A DNA stretch of 5,268 nucleotides, taken from contig JAFZAR010000099.1 of assembly GCA_017557085.1 (NCBI GenBank), positions 1-5,268 on the forward strand, given 5' to 3'. Under the pieces are notes generated by a model. The model worked only from the letters and a program-made list of their open reading frames with translations. It did not search any database and was not told where the DNA came from. A program made the position numbers and the translations under genes. This document shows, one piece after another, positions 1 to 5,268 of this stretch; the first letter of the stretch is position 1; each line of letters opens with the position of its first letter. The stretch is from Verrucomicrobiota bacterium (lineage in GTDB: Bacteria > Verrucomicrobiota > Verrucomicrobiia > Limisphaerales > UBA1412).

Positions 1-2091
1 CACCTCCTGCCAGCAGACGGGTGAGTTCTCGATGATCTTTTCATTCACCAGCGCTTCCACCTGACTCAGCTGTTCGGCTGTCAGAGGCTGACTGTTGAAG
101 TCGAAAGTAAATTTATCCGGTGTGACCGCAGAACCTTTCTGCACGACGTTTTTCCCAACAATGGAATGCAAAGCCCAATGCAGCAGATGTGTCGCGGTAT
201 GGTTGCGTTCGATCGCGCGGCGTCGTTTCACGTCCACCGACAAACGGGCAGACGTATTGAAATTCTCCGGCAGTTCTTTGTCCCAGCCTGCCAGCGCGCA
301 GTCCCTGGCGGAAAGTTTCAGGAAGAAAGTCGTTCCGCGCTTGACCGTGTCCACCACATGGATCGGAAGAGAGATGCCTTCGATCTCGATAAAGCCGGTG
401 TCACCTACTTGGCCGCCCATCTCCGCGTAGAAGGAGGAAACATCCACCGCGGCAAAATAATCTTCTTTGTCGTTCGTCTTTTTCTTGAACAAGGAAACCA
501 CCCGGCACTCGGTCACATCGTGATCGTATCCCACAAATTGGGTAACGATATCCAGACCGGTATCCACTTCGACCACGACCTTCTTTTGAGCCGCGCGGGC
601 GCGTTTGCGCTGTTCTTCCATCAGCTTGTCAAACTCAACACGATCTACGTTCAAGCCGACTTCACGAGCCATCAGCTCGGTCAGGTCATAAGGGAACCCA
701 AAAGTATCATAGAGCAGAAAAGCAAATTCCCCGCTGATGGTCTCACTGCCGGAGATTTTCACTTTCTCCATCTCACGGCGAAGTTTACCCAGTCCATGGA
801 CGGTCTCCTGCATCTCTCGCTGCGCAGAATCATCTTTCTTTCCTTTGCTGCGGATCTTGGAGACTTCCTGCTCGAACATCACGATGCCGCGGTCCAGAGT
901 GCGGTTGAAAGCGACCTCCTCCGTCTGGATGGTATTTTTGATGAAATTTTTGCGTTCACGCACTTCCGGGAAAGCGTCGCCCATACAGTCGGCCACCACG
1001 TCCACCAACTTGTAGAAGAATGGTTCGGTAAAACCGATCGCGCGTCCGTAGCGCACCGCACGGCGCAGGATGCGTCTCAGTACATAGTTGCGGTCGTTAT
1101 TGCCGGGAACGATCCCGTCGGCAATGGCGAAACTCAGTGTGCGGATATGGTCGGAAATGACACGAAAAGCGATATCCGTTTTCATCTGATCCGGCGTTCC
1201 CTGATGGGAGCTGCCCGGCAGAGTGCTGGAATACTTGTGACCGCTCAGCTTCTCCAGTGCCTGGAAGATCGGACGGAAAACATCGGTCTCATAATTGGAG
1301 ATCACACCGCTGAAATCAGTGAAATTCTTCGTACACTGCATGATGCTGACAGCGCGCTCAAAGCCCATTCCCGTATCCACGCTCTTGGCCGGCAGCGGAG
1401 TAAAGGTGCCGTCTTGATTCGCGTTGTACTGCATGAAGACCAGATTCCAAATCTCGATACAGTCGCCCAGACCGGCATTGACCAGCTTGCCCTGTGTGTC
1501 GCCCTTGGGAGTCAGATCAATGTGCAGTTCCGAACAGGGACCGCACGGACCAGTATCACCCATCATCCAGAAATTATCTTTCTTGCCGCCGTTGAGAATG
1601 TGGATCTTGGGATCGAGTCCCGCCTTGGTGAACAGCACTGCCCAGCAGTCATACGCCTCCTGGTCGAACTCACTGGGATCGCCTTTGCTCTTATCCGGGC
1701 AATAGACGGTGGCATACAAGCGCTCTTTGGGGAACTTCCAGACCTCGGTGATCAGCTCCCAAGCCCATTCAATGGCTTCTTTCTTGAAATAGTCGCCAAA
1801 GCTCCAGTTGCCCAGCATCTCGAAGAACGTGTGGTGATAGGTGTCCATCCCCACATCATCCAGATCGTTATGCTTACCGCCAGCGCGGATGCACTTCTGG
1901 GTATCCGCGGCCCGTTTGGTCTCATAAGGACAGGTGCGCTGTCCCAAAAAGATCGGAACAAACTGATTCATTCCCGCGTTCGTAAAAAGCAGATTCGGGG
2001 AATCGGGCATCAAGCTCGAAGATGGAACAATAACATGCGACTTCGATTTAAAGAAATCGAGGAAAGATTGACGCAATTCGCTGCTGGTCAT
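1..2091 (-). CDS. alaS: Alanyl-tRNA synthetase, C-terminus cut off by the window edge
   Basis: Class II aminoacyl-tRNA synthetase that charges tRNA-Ala with alanine in the cytoplasm and edits mischarged Ser/Gly. The visible 697 residues start MTSSELRQSFLDFFKSKSH, the usual family start, which fixes the ATG at 2091. Visible in order: active-site region with R69 in CIRAGGKHNDLDDVG; class II motif 2 around 88-102 (TFFEMLGNWSFGDYF); GDTGPCGPCSE; motif 3 GMGFER at 241-246; the tRNA-recognition block LRRILRRAVRYGR at 338-350; FYAEMGGQ at 554-561; and the first editing-site zinc motif, H631-TAT-H635. The second zinc pair and the C-Ala domain lie beyond position 1; complete proteins are usually about 870-960 residues. 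A charged stretch at about 414-450 looks like an insertion relative to the E. coli enzyme. No Shine-Dalgarno precedes the ATG. Upstream lies a terminator/antiterminator-like leader that probably controls it. The identity is certain; the PVC-type affiliation is inferred. Confidence 0.98.
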   Translation of the reverse strand, partial: MTSSELRQSFLDFFKSKSHVIVPSSSLMPDSPNLLFTNAGMNQFVPIFLGQRTCPYETKRAADTQKCIRAGGKHNDLDDVGMDTYHHTFFEMLGNWSFGDYFKKEAIEWAWELITEVWKFPKERLYATVYCPDKSKGDPSEFDQEAYDCWAVLFTKAGLDPKIHILNGGKKDNFWMMGDTGPCGPCSELHIDLTPKGDTQGKLVNAGLGDCIEIWNLVFMQYNANQDGTFTPLPAKSVDTGMGFERAVSIMQCTKNFTDFSGVISNYETDVFRPIFQALEKLSGHKYSSTLPGSSHQGTPDQMKTDIAFRVISDHIRTLSFAIADGIVPGNNDRNYVLRRILRRAVRYGRAIGFTEPFFYKLVDVVADCMGDAFPEVRERKNFIKNTIQTEEVAFNRTLDRGIVMFEQEVSKIRSKGKKDDSAQREMQETVHGLGKLRREMEKVKISGSETISGEFAFLLYDTFGFPYDLTELMAREVGLNVDRVEFDKLMEEQRKRARAAQKKVVVEVDTGLDIVTQFVGYDHDVTECRVVSLFKKKTNDKEDYFAAVDVSSFYAEMGGQVGDTGFIEIEGISLPIHVVDTVKRGTTFFLKLSARDCALAGWDKELPENFNTSARLSVDVKRRRAIERNHTATHLLHWALHSIVGKNVVQKGSAVTPDKFTFDFNSQPLTAEQLSQVEALVNEKIIENSPVCWQEV

Positions 2092-2165
2092 AGCAAGTTT
2101 CAGCAATAAATAAAAGTTGTCAGCAGCCGGGCAAATGAATCCTCAACGCTCTCTGCTGTCCGTGT

Positions 2166-2219
2166 TTAATAAAAAAGGGGGCAAAGGTCCTGTAGGCTGA
2201 CCGCCCCAAACGCGGTCAA
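2166..2219 (-). CDS. Possible 17-codon leader peptide (TTG start)
   Basis: A TTG at 2219-2217 follows AGGAGG (2231-2226) with a 6-base spacer, an ideal ribosome-binding arrangement and the strongest Shine-Dalgarno in the window. The frame reads MTAFGAVSLQDLCPLFY and stops with TAA at 2168-2166, just past the U-tract of the leader terminator. Two of its first six codons are GCG (Ala), which is suggestive ahead of alaS but is not a run. A ribosome stalled on those codons would cover the 5' arm of hairpin 2 and favour termination, the reverse of classical attenuation, so simple alanine-starvation logic does not fit well. The GA-rich loop may instead be a protein- or RNA-binding element. No family is recognised. 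Confidence 0.25.
   Translation of the reverse strand: MTAFGAVSLQDLCPLFY
2171..2207 (-). terminator. Intrinsic terminator inside the alaS leader
   Basis: On the minus strand GGGGC (2207-2203) pairs with GCCCC (2182-2178) and GGTC (2202-2199) with GACC (2189-2186), with a 9-nt loop and a TTT bulge on the 3' side. A C and then six T's (2176-2171), continued by ATT, follow the stem directly. It lies between the TPR gene's own terminator and alaS, so it does not end a recognised gene. It either attenuates alaS or ends a small RNA. The bulge makes it imperfect, but the stem is GC-rich and the U-tract is good. Confidence 0.6.
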
Positions 2220-2283
2220 TTCTAACCTCCTCCTGACGAATTGACCAGACGTAAATTCACTCTGAGCAAACTCTTTTACTCTT

Positions 2284-2314
2284 AAAATAAAAAAGGACGG
2301 CTTGAACCGTCCTT
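2284..2314 (-). terminator. Intrinsic terminator of the TPR gene
   Basis: On the minus strand AAGGACGG (2314-2307) pairs perfectly with CCGTCCTT (2300-2293) around a 6-nt loop. A T-rich tract follows directly (TTTTT, A, TTT; 2292-2284). It lies 22 bases after the TPR gene's TAA, the expected place, and implies that alaS is not simply co-transcribed with the TPR gene. Confidence 0.9.
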
Positions 2315-2335
2315 CTCGCAAATTGAAACTCCTCT

Positions 2336-3319
2336 TTACTTCTTATCGGGAGTAGCGGGAGTAACCGCCTCTTTTACTTCCTTGGCGGCTTCTTTAGCCG
2401 CGTCGGTTGTATCTTTTGCCGCTTCTTTGACCGCTTCAGTCGCGTCTTTAGCCGCTTCCTTAGCAGCATCCACCGCCTTTTCGGCAGTCTCTTTTACCTC
2501 TTTGGCAACTTCCTTGGCCGTTTCCTTTGCCGTCTCAGCGGTCTCCTTGACTGCTTCCTTCACTTCCTTGGCAGTCTCCTCTGCCGGCGCTGCCAGCATC
2601 GGCGGCACCTTCACAGAGGTTTCCGGTGCCTTATTGGCTGTGGTTTCAGTCTTCGGAGGTTCCGGCTTCTTCACCAGCTCAGGGAAACGGGTCTCCATCT
2701 TTCTCACTTGTGCGTAAGCTTTTCCAGCCCAGCTGCTTTGATGAGTGGAAGAGATCTCACGGTATATTTCCACCGCCTGCTCATTATCTCCCTTGCTCTG
2801 GTAGATAGCGGCCATGTTCATCTTTGACTGCAGGGCGACGGCATTGTTCTCTCGCGACAGTGTCTGATAAGCGGACAAAGCCGCGTCATCTTTACCGGCC
2901 GCGTCCAAACAAACCGCTAAACCATAAGCAGCTATGTTCTTCATATCACTGCCGGGATATTCAGACTGGAAGCGCTTGAAAGCATCTTCCGCCTTTTGAT
3001 ATTCACCGGCGTTGAAGTACGCGGAACCTGCCTCCAGCAGAGCTCTTTCCGCGGCAGATGTTCCTTTGTACTTATCCGCCACTTTCATCAGCTCATCACC
3101 GGGGACTTTTCCGTCAGCTATCACGCTAACAGGTTCGCCCAGAAGGAAAACCGCATTATTCGCGTTCAACTGTTTCTGCTTCGCGCTCCAAACAGCGTAA
3201 GCAATAGCGATACCCACGATCAAAATGATCGTAGCCCATAAATGCACTCTTTTACGATTGGCCTCATACCAGGCCCACAACTCGTAAAGCTTACTTGATT
3301 CCAAGATATTCTCGCTCAT
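2336..3319 (-). CDS. Membrane-anchored TPR protein (YfgM-like) with LEA-like 11-mer repeat tail
   Basis: 327 residues. A short cytoplasmic N-terminus ending in NRKRVH leads into one hydrophobic segment at about 27-46 (LWATIILIVGIAIAYAVW), predicting N-in/C-out topology. A helical TPR region follows, with repeats near 88-121, 125-158 and 162-195 (AGEYQKAEDAFKRF; KGDNEQAVEIYREI). The layout of short basic N-terminus, one TM segment and TPRs matches YfgM-type proteins, which associate with the SecYEG translocon and periplasmic chaperones; that role is inferred. After a Pro/Thr-rich linker (about 212-246) comes a highly charged Lys/Glu/Ala tail at 247-327, including four consecutive 11-residue repeats at 276-319 (KETAEKAVDAA, KEAAKDATEAV, KEAAKDTTDAA, KEAAKEVKEAV) like group 3 LEA repeats. 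E. coli YfgM lacks such a tail. Start: ATG at 3319 gives a natural MSENILESS. A TTG at 3340 with AGAGG seven bases upstream would add seven residues. A strong terminator follows the gene. Confidence 0.85.
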   Translation of the reverse strand: MSENILESSKLYELWAWYEANRKRVHLWATIILIVGIAIAYAVWSAKQKQLNANNAVFLLGEPVSVIADGKVPGDELMKVADKYKGTSAAERALLEAGSAYFNAGEYQKAEDAFKRFQSEYPGSDMKNIAAYGLAVCLDAAGKDDAALSAYQTLSRENNAVALQSKMNMAAIYQSKGDNEQAVEIYREISSTHQSSWAGKAYAQVRKMETRFPELVKKPEPPKTETTANKAPETSVKVPPMLAAPAEETAKEVKEAVKETAETAKETAKEVAKEVKETAEKAVDAAKEAAKDATEAVKEAAKDTTDAAKEAAKEVKEAVTPATPDKK

Positions 3320-3366
3320 AAAGCCGACACATCCTCGCAAACTCTTTCCTCTGAGGCAAGGATATT

Positions 3367-3372
3367 TTTATA
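3367..3372 (-). promoter_or_regulatory. Weak -10-like element before the TPR gene
   Basis: TATAAA on the minus strand lies in an AT-rich stretch (3361-3390), about 27 bases upstream of the TTG at 3340 and 48 upstream of the ATG at 3319. No good -35 hexamer sits at the proper spacing. If used, it would make the TPR gene independent of guaB; otherwise the two are co-transcribed. Confidence 0.25.
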
Positions 3373-3393
3373 TTTATTGTTGATTTCTTACCC

Positions 3394-3447
3394 GGAATCG
3401 CGCGGCACGGATTGGGGTTTATCCCCTCAACCTGCTGCCCTGATTCC
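3394..3447 (-). repeat. Imperfect long hairpin downstream of the IMP dehydrogenase stop
   Basis: On the minus strand, starting ten bases after the guaB TAA, nested arms can pair: GGAATC (3447-3442) with GATTCC (3399-3394), then GGCA with TGCC, then GGGG with CCCC around ATAAA. Internal loops separate the stems and no T-tract follows, so it is not a standard intrinsic terminator. It could protect the mRNA 3' end, be a Rho-related or processing structure, or be chance. Confidence 0.3.
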
Positions 3448-3456
3448 ATTTATCTG

Positions 3457-5028
3457 TTATTTTACCGCTGTTTTCAATTCGATCACATCATGTGGTGAGG
3501 CTTCACGCTGTCCCGCGGCGCTCACCTGCACATACCGGGCCTTTTGACGCAGTTCTGCCAGCGTCCGGGCTCCCAGATATCCCATTCCGGACTGGATACC
3601 TCCAATCAGCTGGGTCAGCACATGATCCAGTGAACCGGCTATTTCCTTCAGAGCTTCAACACCTTCGGCTGCGATCTTGCGGGTCGTATCGCTCTTCAGG
3701 TGTCCATAACGGCTGGCGGAACCCGCCTTCATCGCCGCCAGACTGCCCATCCCGCGGTACTTCTTATAGATCTTGCCACCAATCTCGATGATGTCGCCCG
3801 GAGATTCATCGCATCCGGCCAGCACACCGCCGCAGATCACGCCCTGAGCCAGTGTCAGCGCCTTGACGATATCGCCTGATTTGGTGATGCCGCCGTCGGC
3901 CAGGATCGTCACACCGCGTTTAGCCGCGGCACGGGATGCCACATAGAGAGCCGTCAGCTGAGGGATGCCCACTCCGGCCACAAGACGAGTCGAACAGATG
4001 GAACCGGGTCCCTGACCGATCTTGATCACATTGGCTCCCATCTCCGCCAGGTATTCCACACCGGCGCCTGAAGTCACATTACCGGCAATGATCGGCAGTT
4101 CCGGGAACGCGTCACGGATCAGTTTCACACTCTCGCCCACACCTTTCGTATGGCCGTGAGCCGTGGAGACCGCGATCACGTCCACGCCTTTTTCCACCAG
4201 ACCATAGACATGCGCCAGGATCCGTCTGCGGTCCAGCTTGCCCGAAGCGTCGCGCGTCGCCGAGATCGCGGCACCGCACAGCAGACGAAAACGGCTGTCG
4301 CGGGCGGCCTTGAACTGGGCGCTGCGCTCCTGATTGATCTTCAAAATGTCCGAAAGAGTAAAAAGTCCGCACAGACGATCTTTTCCATCCACCACTATCA
4401 GCTTATGCTCCATCGGGTTATCCGTGAAGTACTGATCCGCTGTCGTGATGGCGTCATTGCCCAGCTGGCTCTGCAGGATGGTGCAGACCTTTGAGCGCGG
4501 GATGATGACATCCGTCACCTTATAAGCGGCGAATCGTTTGTTCAGGACGTGCGCCGGCAGTACACCCAGCAGTTTGCCTTTGCTGTCCACCACCGGGAAA
4601 GTGCTGAATGTATATTTTTCCTTTTCAATGGTTTGAAGCAGATCACCAATCTCCTTGTCCGGGGAGATCGTCACCGGATTTTGGATCAGACCGTGAACAT
4701 GTCCCTTGACGCGGGCCACTTGAGCGATCTGCTCCTTCTCGGACATATTATAGTGGATCAGTCCCAGACCGCCGTTCAGCGCCATACCGATAGCCATCCT
4801 GGACTCTGTAACGGTGTCCATATCAGCGGAAATGATCGGGATGTTCAGCTCTACGCCTTCTGCCAGATGGGTGCTTAACTGCGTATCGCGGGGAAGAATT
4901 TCAGAGTAAAGAGTCGCCAGCGAAACATCATCGTATGTAAGCGCTTGGCGTGAATGGGCGAGGAAAAAGTCATCGGCGCCCTGGAAAAATTGTAAATCGA
5001 GTTCGTTCGGTTCGTGAGTACCAACCAT
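3457..5028 (-). CDS. guaB: Inosine-5'-monophosphate dehydrogenase with CBS pair
   Basis: Oxidises IMP to XMP with NAD+, the committed step of guanine nucleotide synthesis, in the cytoplasm. 523 residues from the ATG at 5028, near the usual 490-520. Visible: ALTYDDVSL at about 29-37, SADMDTVTE, GGLGLIHYNMS; a CBS pair at about 115-231 inserted in the barrel; the catalytic loop GPGSICSTR with Cys345; ADGGI with Asp378; YRGMGS starting at Tyr424; the flap Arg440-Tyr441; and the C-terminal SPHDVIE. Departures: the Asp that usually precedes the SSHGH/TAHGH motif is Ser288 (VSTAHGH), and the phosphate-binding Gly-Ser of the usual M-x-G-S-L-L motif is Gly400-Gly401 (ICGGVL). GMP reductase is unlikely because the CBS pair and Arg-Tyr flap are present. 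The ATG has no clear Shine-Dalgarno. An upstream TTG at 5067, eight bases after GGAG, would add 13 hydrophobic residues (MLVIFGHLFLCLR) untypical of the family, so I prefer the ATG. Confidence 0.95.
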   Translation of the reverse strand: MVGTHEPNELDLQFFQGADDFFLAHSRQALTYDDVSLATLYSEILPRDTQLSTHLAEGVELNIPIISADMDTVTESRMAIGMALNGGLGLIHYNMSEKEQIAQVARVKGHVHGLIQNPVTISPDKEIGDLLQTIEKEKYTFSTFPVVDSKGKLLGVLPAHVLNKRFAAYKVTDVIIPRSKVCTILQSQLGNDAITTADQYFTDNPMEHKLIVVDGKDRLCGLFTLSDILKINQERSAQFKAARDSRFRLLCGAAISATRDASGKLDRRRILAHVYGLVEKGVDVIAVSTAHGHTKGVGESVKLIRDAFPELPIIAGNVTSGAGVEYLAEMGANVIKIGQGPGSICSTRLVAGVGIPQLTALYVASRAAAKRGVTILADGGITKSGDIVKALTLAQGVICGGVLAGCDESPGDIIEIGGKIYKKYRGMGSLAAMKAGSASRYGHLKSDTTRKIAAEGVEALKEIAGSLDHVLTQLIGGIQSGMGYLGARTLAELRQKARYVQVSAAGQREASPHDVIELKTAVK

Positions 5029-5104
5029 GCGCAAGCATAAAAAAAGATGACCGAAAATTACAAGCAAAAACTTATCTCCGGAAAAATCCCTTTTGCTGAA
5101 AACA

Positions 5105-5110
5105 TTTATA
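5105..5110 (-). promoter_or_regulatory. Candidate -10 element for the IMP dehydrogenase gene
   Basis: TATAAA on the minus strand (5 of 6 matches to TATAAT) would start transcription near 5098 and give a 5' UTR of about 70 bases to the ATG at 5028. The -35 region 17-18 bases upstream (TTTCTT/TTTTCT) is poor, so this is only a candidate. It lies about 40 bases from the divergent strong promoter. Confidence 0.3.
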
Positions 5111-5149
5111 TCCGCCTATTTCCAAAGAAGAAAAACACCATAGAAATCA

Positions 5150-5178
5150 TTGACATACAAAGAAACACAGGATATACT
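5150..5178 (+). promoter_or_regulatory. Near-consensus sigma-70 promoter for the divergent gene
   Basis: A perfect -35 hexamer TTGACA (5150-5155), a 17-base spacer, and a -10 hexamer TATACT (5173-5178, 5 of 6 matches). Transcription should begin about 5184-5186, only 2-4 bases before the ATG at 5188. This is the clearest promoter in the window. Confidence 0.85.
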
Positions 5179-5187
5179 GACCTTGTT

Positions 5188-5268
5188 ATGAAGATAAAGT
5201 TCAAAAAATTGTTTTTCATAACGGTACTCCTGATCATCGGGCTGGCTGTTCTGACCTGGGGGATCTCC
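5188..5268 (+). CDS. N-terminus of a secreted or membrane-anchored protein (partial, right edge)
   Basis: Twenty-seven codons from the ATG at 5188 run in frame to the end of the window without a stop. The peptide has a basic start (MKIKFKK) and then a long hydrophobic run (LFFITVLLIIGLAVLTW), so it is a signal peptide, lipoprotein-like leader or signal anchor; no lipobox Cys is seen before the edge. The strong promoter directly upstream puts the transcription start almost at the ATG. No Shine-Dalgarno is present, so translation is probably leaderless. The protein family cannot be recognised from this fragment. It is transcribed divergently from guaB across a 159-base gap. Confidence 0.7.
   Translation, partial: MKIKFKKLFFITVLLIIGLAVLTWGIS

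Larger units (their letters stand above)
2166..2246 (-). promoter_or_regulatory. Candidate attenuator leader upstream of alaS (three mutually exclusive hairpins)
   Basis: Read on the minus strand, three inverted repeats overlap in a chain. Hairpin 1 is a perfect 9-bp stem, GGTCAATTC (2246-2238) with GAATTGACC (2222-2214), and a 15-nt loop containing AGGAGGAGG. Hairpin 2 is a perfect 7-bp stem, TGACCGC (2218-2212) with GCGGTCA (2204-2198), and a 7-nt loop. Hairpin 3 is the terminator at 2207-2171. Hairpin 2 shares bases with the 3' arm of hairpin 1 and with the 5' arm of the terminator, so hairpin 1 is compatible with termination and hairpin 2 prevents it. That is the architecture of an anti-antiterminator, antiterminator and terminator set. 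It lies 75 bases before the alaS ATG, in the same orientation. I see no convincing promoter at 2250-2283. The ligand or trigger is unknown. It could instead be a free-standing small RNA. Confidence 0.5.

Noticed and set aside
166..2109. Very long (647-codon) open frame on the plus strand
   Set aside because: It lies wholly antisense to alaS, whose translation is unmistakable. The plus-strand product resembles no known family, and the openness is a side effect of codon use in alaS.
2108..2160. CAGCAG/CTGCTG inverted repeat just upstream of alaS
   Set aside because: Only six base pairs with a loop of about 28 bases; not convincing as an operator or a stable hairpin.
2092..2165. Promoter directly upstream of alaS (TTGCCC with an AT-rich -10)
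   Set aside because: The -10 candidates (TATTTA/ATTTAT) match the consensus at only about half of the positions, and the resulting 5' UTR would be very short; too weak to list.
2207..2222. T-box riboswitch, prompted by ACCGCG next to a terminator before a tRNA synthetase gene
   Set aside because: The upstream GGGUGG part of the T-box, the stem I specifier region and the UGGN bulge are missing; the spacer from the TPR terminator is too short for a full T-box leader.
2382..2717. Plus-strand frame rich in Ala/Ser/Val (AASLAAS-type)
   Set aside because: It is the complement of the Lys/Glu/Ala repeat tail of the TPR protein; low-complexity coding sequence produces such shadows.
4112..4372. Minus-strand 86-codon frame, and plus-strand frames at 3492-3791, 4150-4494 and 4549-4878
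   Set aside because: All lie inside the IMP dehydrogenase gene in other frames and show no family features or ribosome-binding sites.
5029..5060. Promoter TTGTAA-18-TATGCT just before the guaB ATG
   Set aside because: Four of six matches in each hexamer within a T-rich stretch is near background, and it would require leaderless guaB; the TATAAA at 5105-5110 is a somewhat better candidate.

Overview
The window is ordinary bacterial chromosome of moderate GC. It carries three convincing minus-strand genes in the order guaB-like, TPR protein, alaS (read right to left), plus the first 27 codons of a divergent plus-strand gene at the right edge. The AlaS N-terminus and core (residues 1-102, with phrases such as FTNAGMNQFVPIFLG and GGKHNDLDDVG) resemble alanyl-tRNA synthetases of the Verrucomicrobiota/Lentisphaerota (PVC) group. 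That placement is inferred from remembered family sequences, not from a search.

Layout. Positions 1-2091 (minus): alaS, 697 codons present, C-terminus cut by the window edge. Positions 2092-2335: a 244-base spacer that is far from empty. Next to the TPR gene it holds that gene's intrinsic terminator. Nearer alaS it holds a chain of three overlapping, mutually exclusive inverted repeats ending in a second terminator with a U-tract; its first loop carries the strongest Shine-Dalgarno-like sequence in the window, followed by a 17-codon TTG reading frame. This looks like a transcription-attenuation leader for alaS, or alternatively a small independent RNA. Positions 2336-3319 (minus): a membrane-anchored TPR protein resembling YfgM, with an unusual LEA-like 11-residue repeat tail. 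Positions 3320-3456: a spacer with an imperfect hairpin after the guaB stop and a weak promoter candidate. Positions 3457-5028 (minus): IMP dehydrogenase with a CBS pair, intact catalytic Cys and flap Arg-Tyr, but unusual residues at two ligand-contact positions. Positions 5029-5187: the divergent intergenic region, with a near-consensus sigma-70 promoter that drives a probably leaderless plus-strand gene starting at 5188.

Functionally these are housekeeping genes: guanine nucleotide synthesis, an envelope or secretion-associated TPR protein, and tRNA charging. I see no mobile element, CRISPR array, tRNA, rRNA or defence system. The part most worth following up is the alaS leader. The IMPDH substitutions and the TPR-LEA architecture come next.
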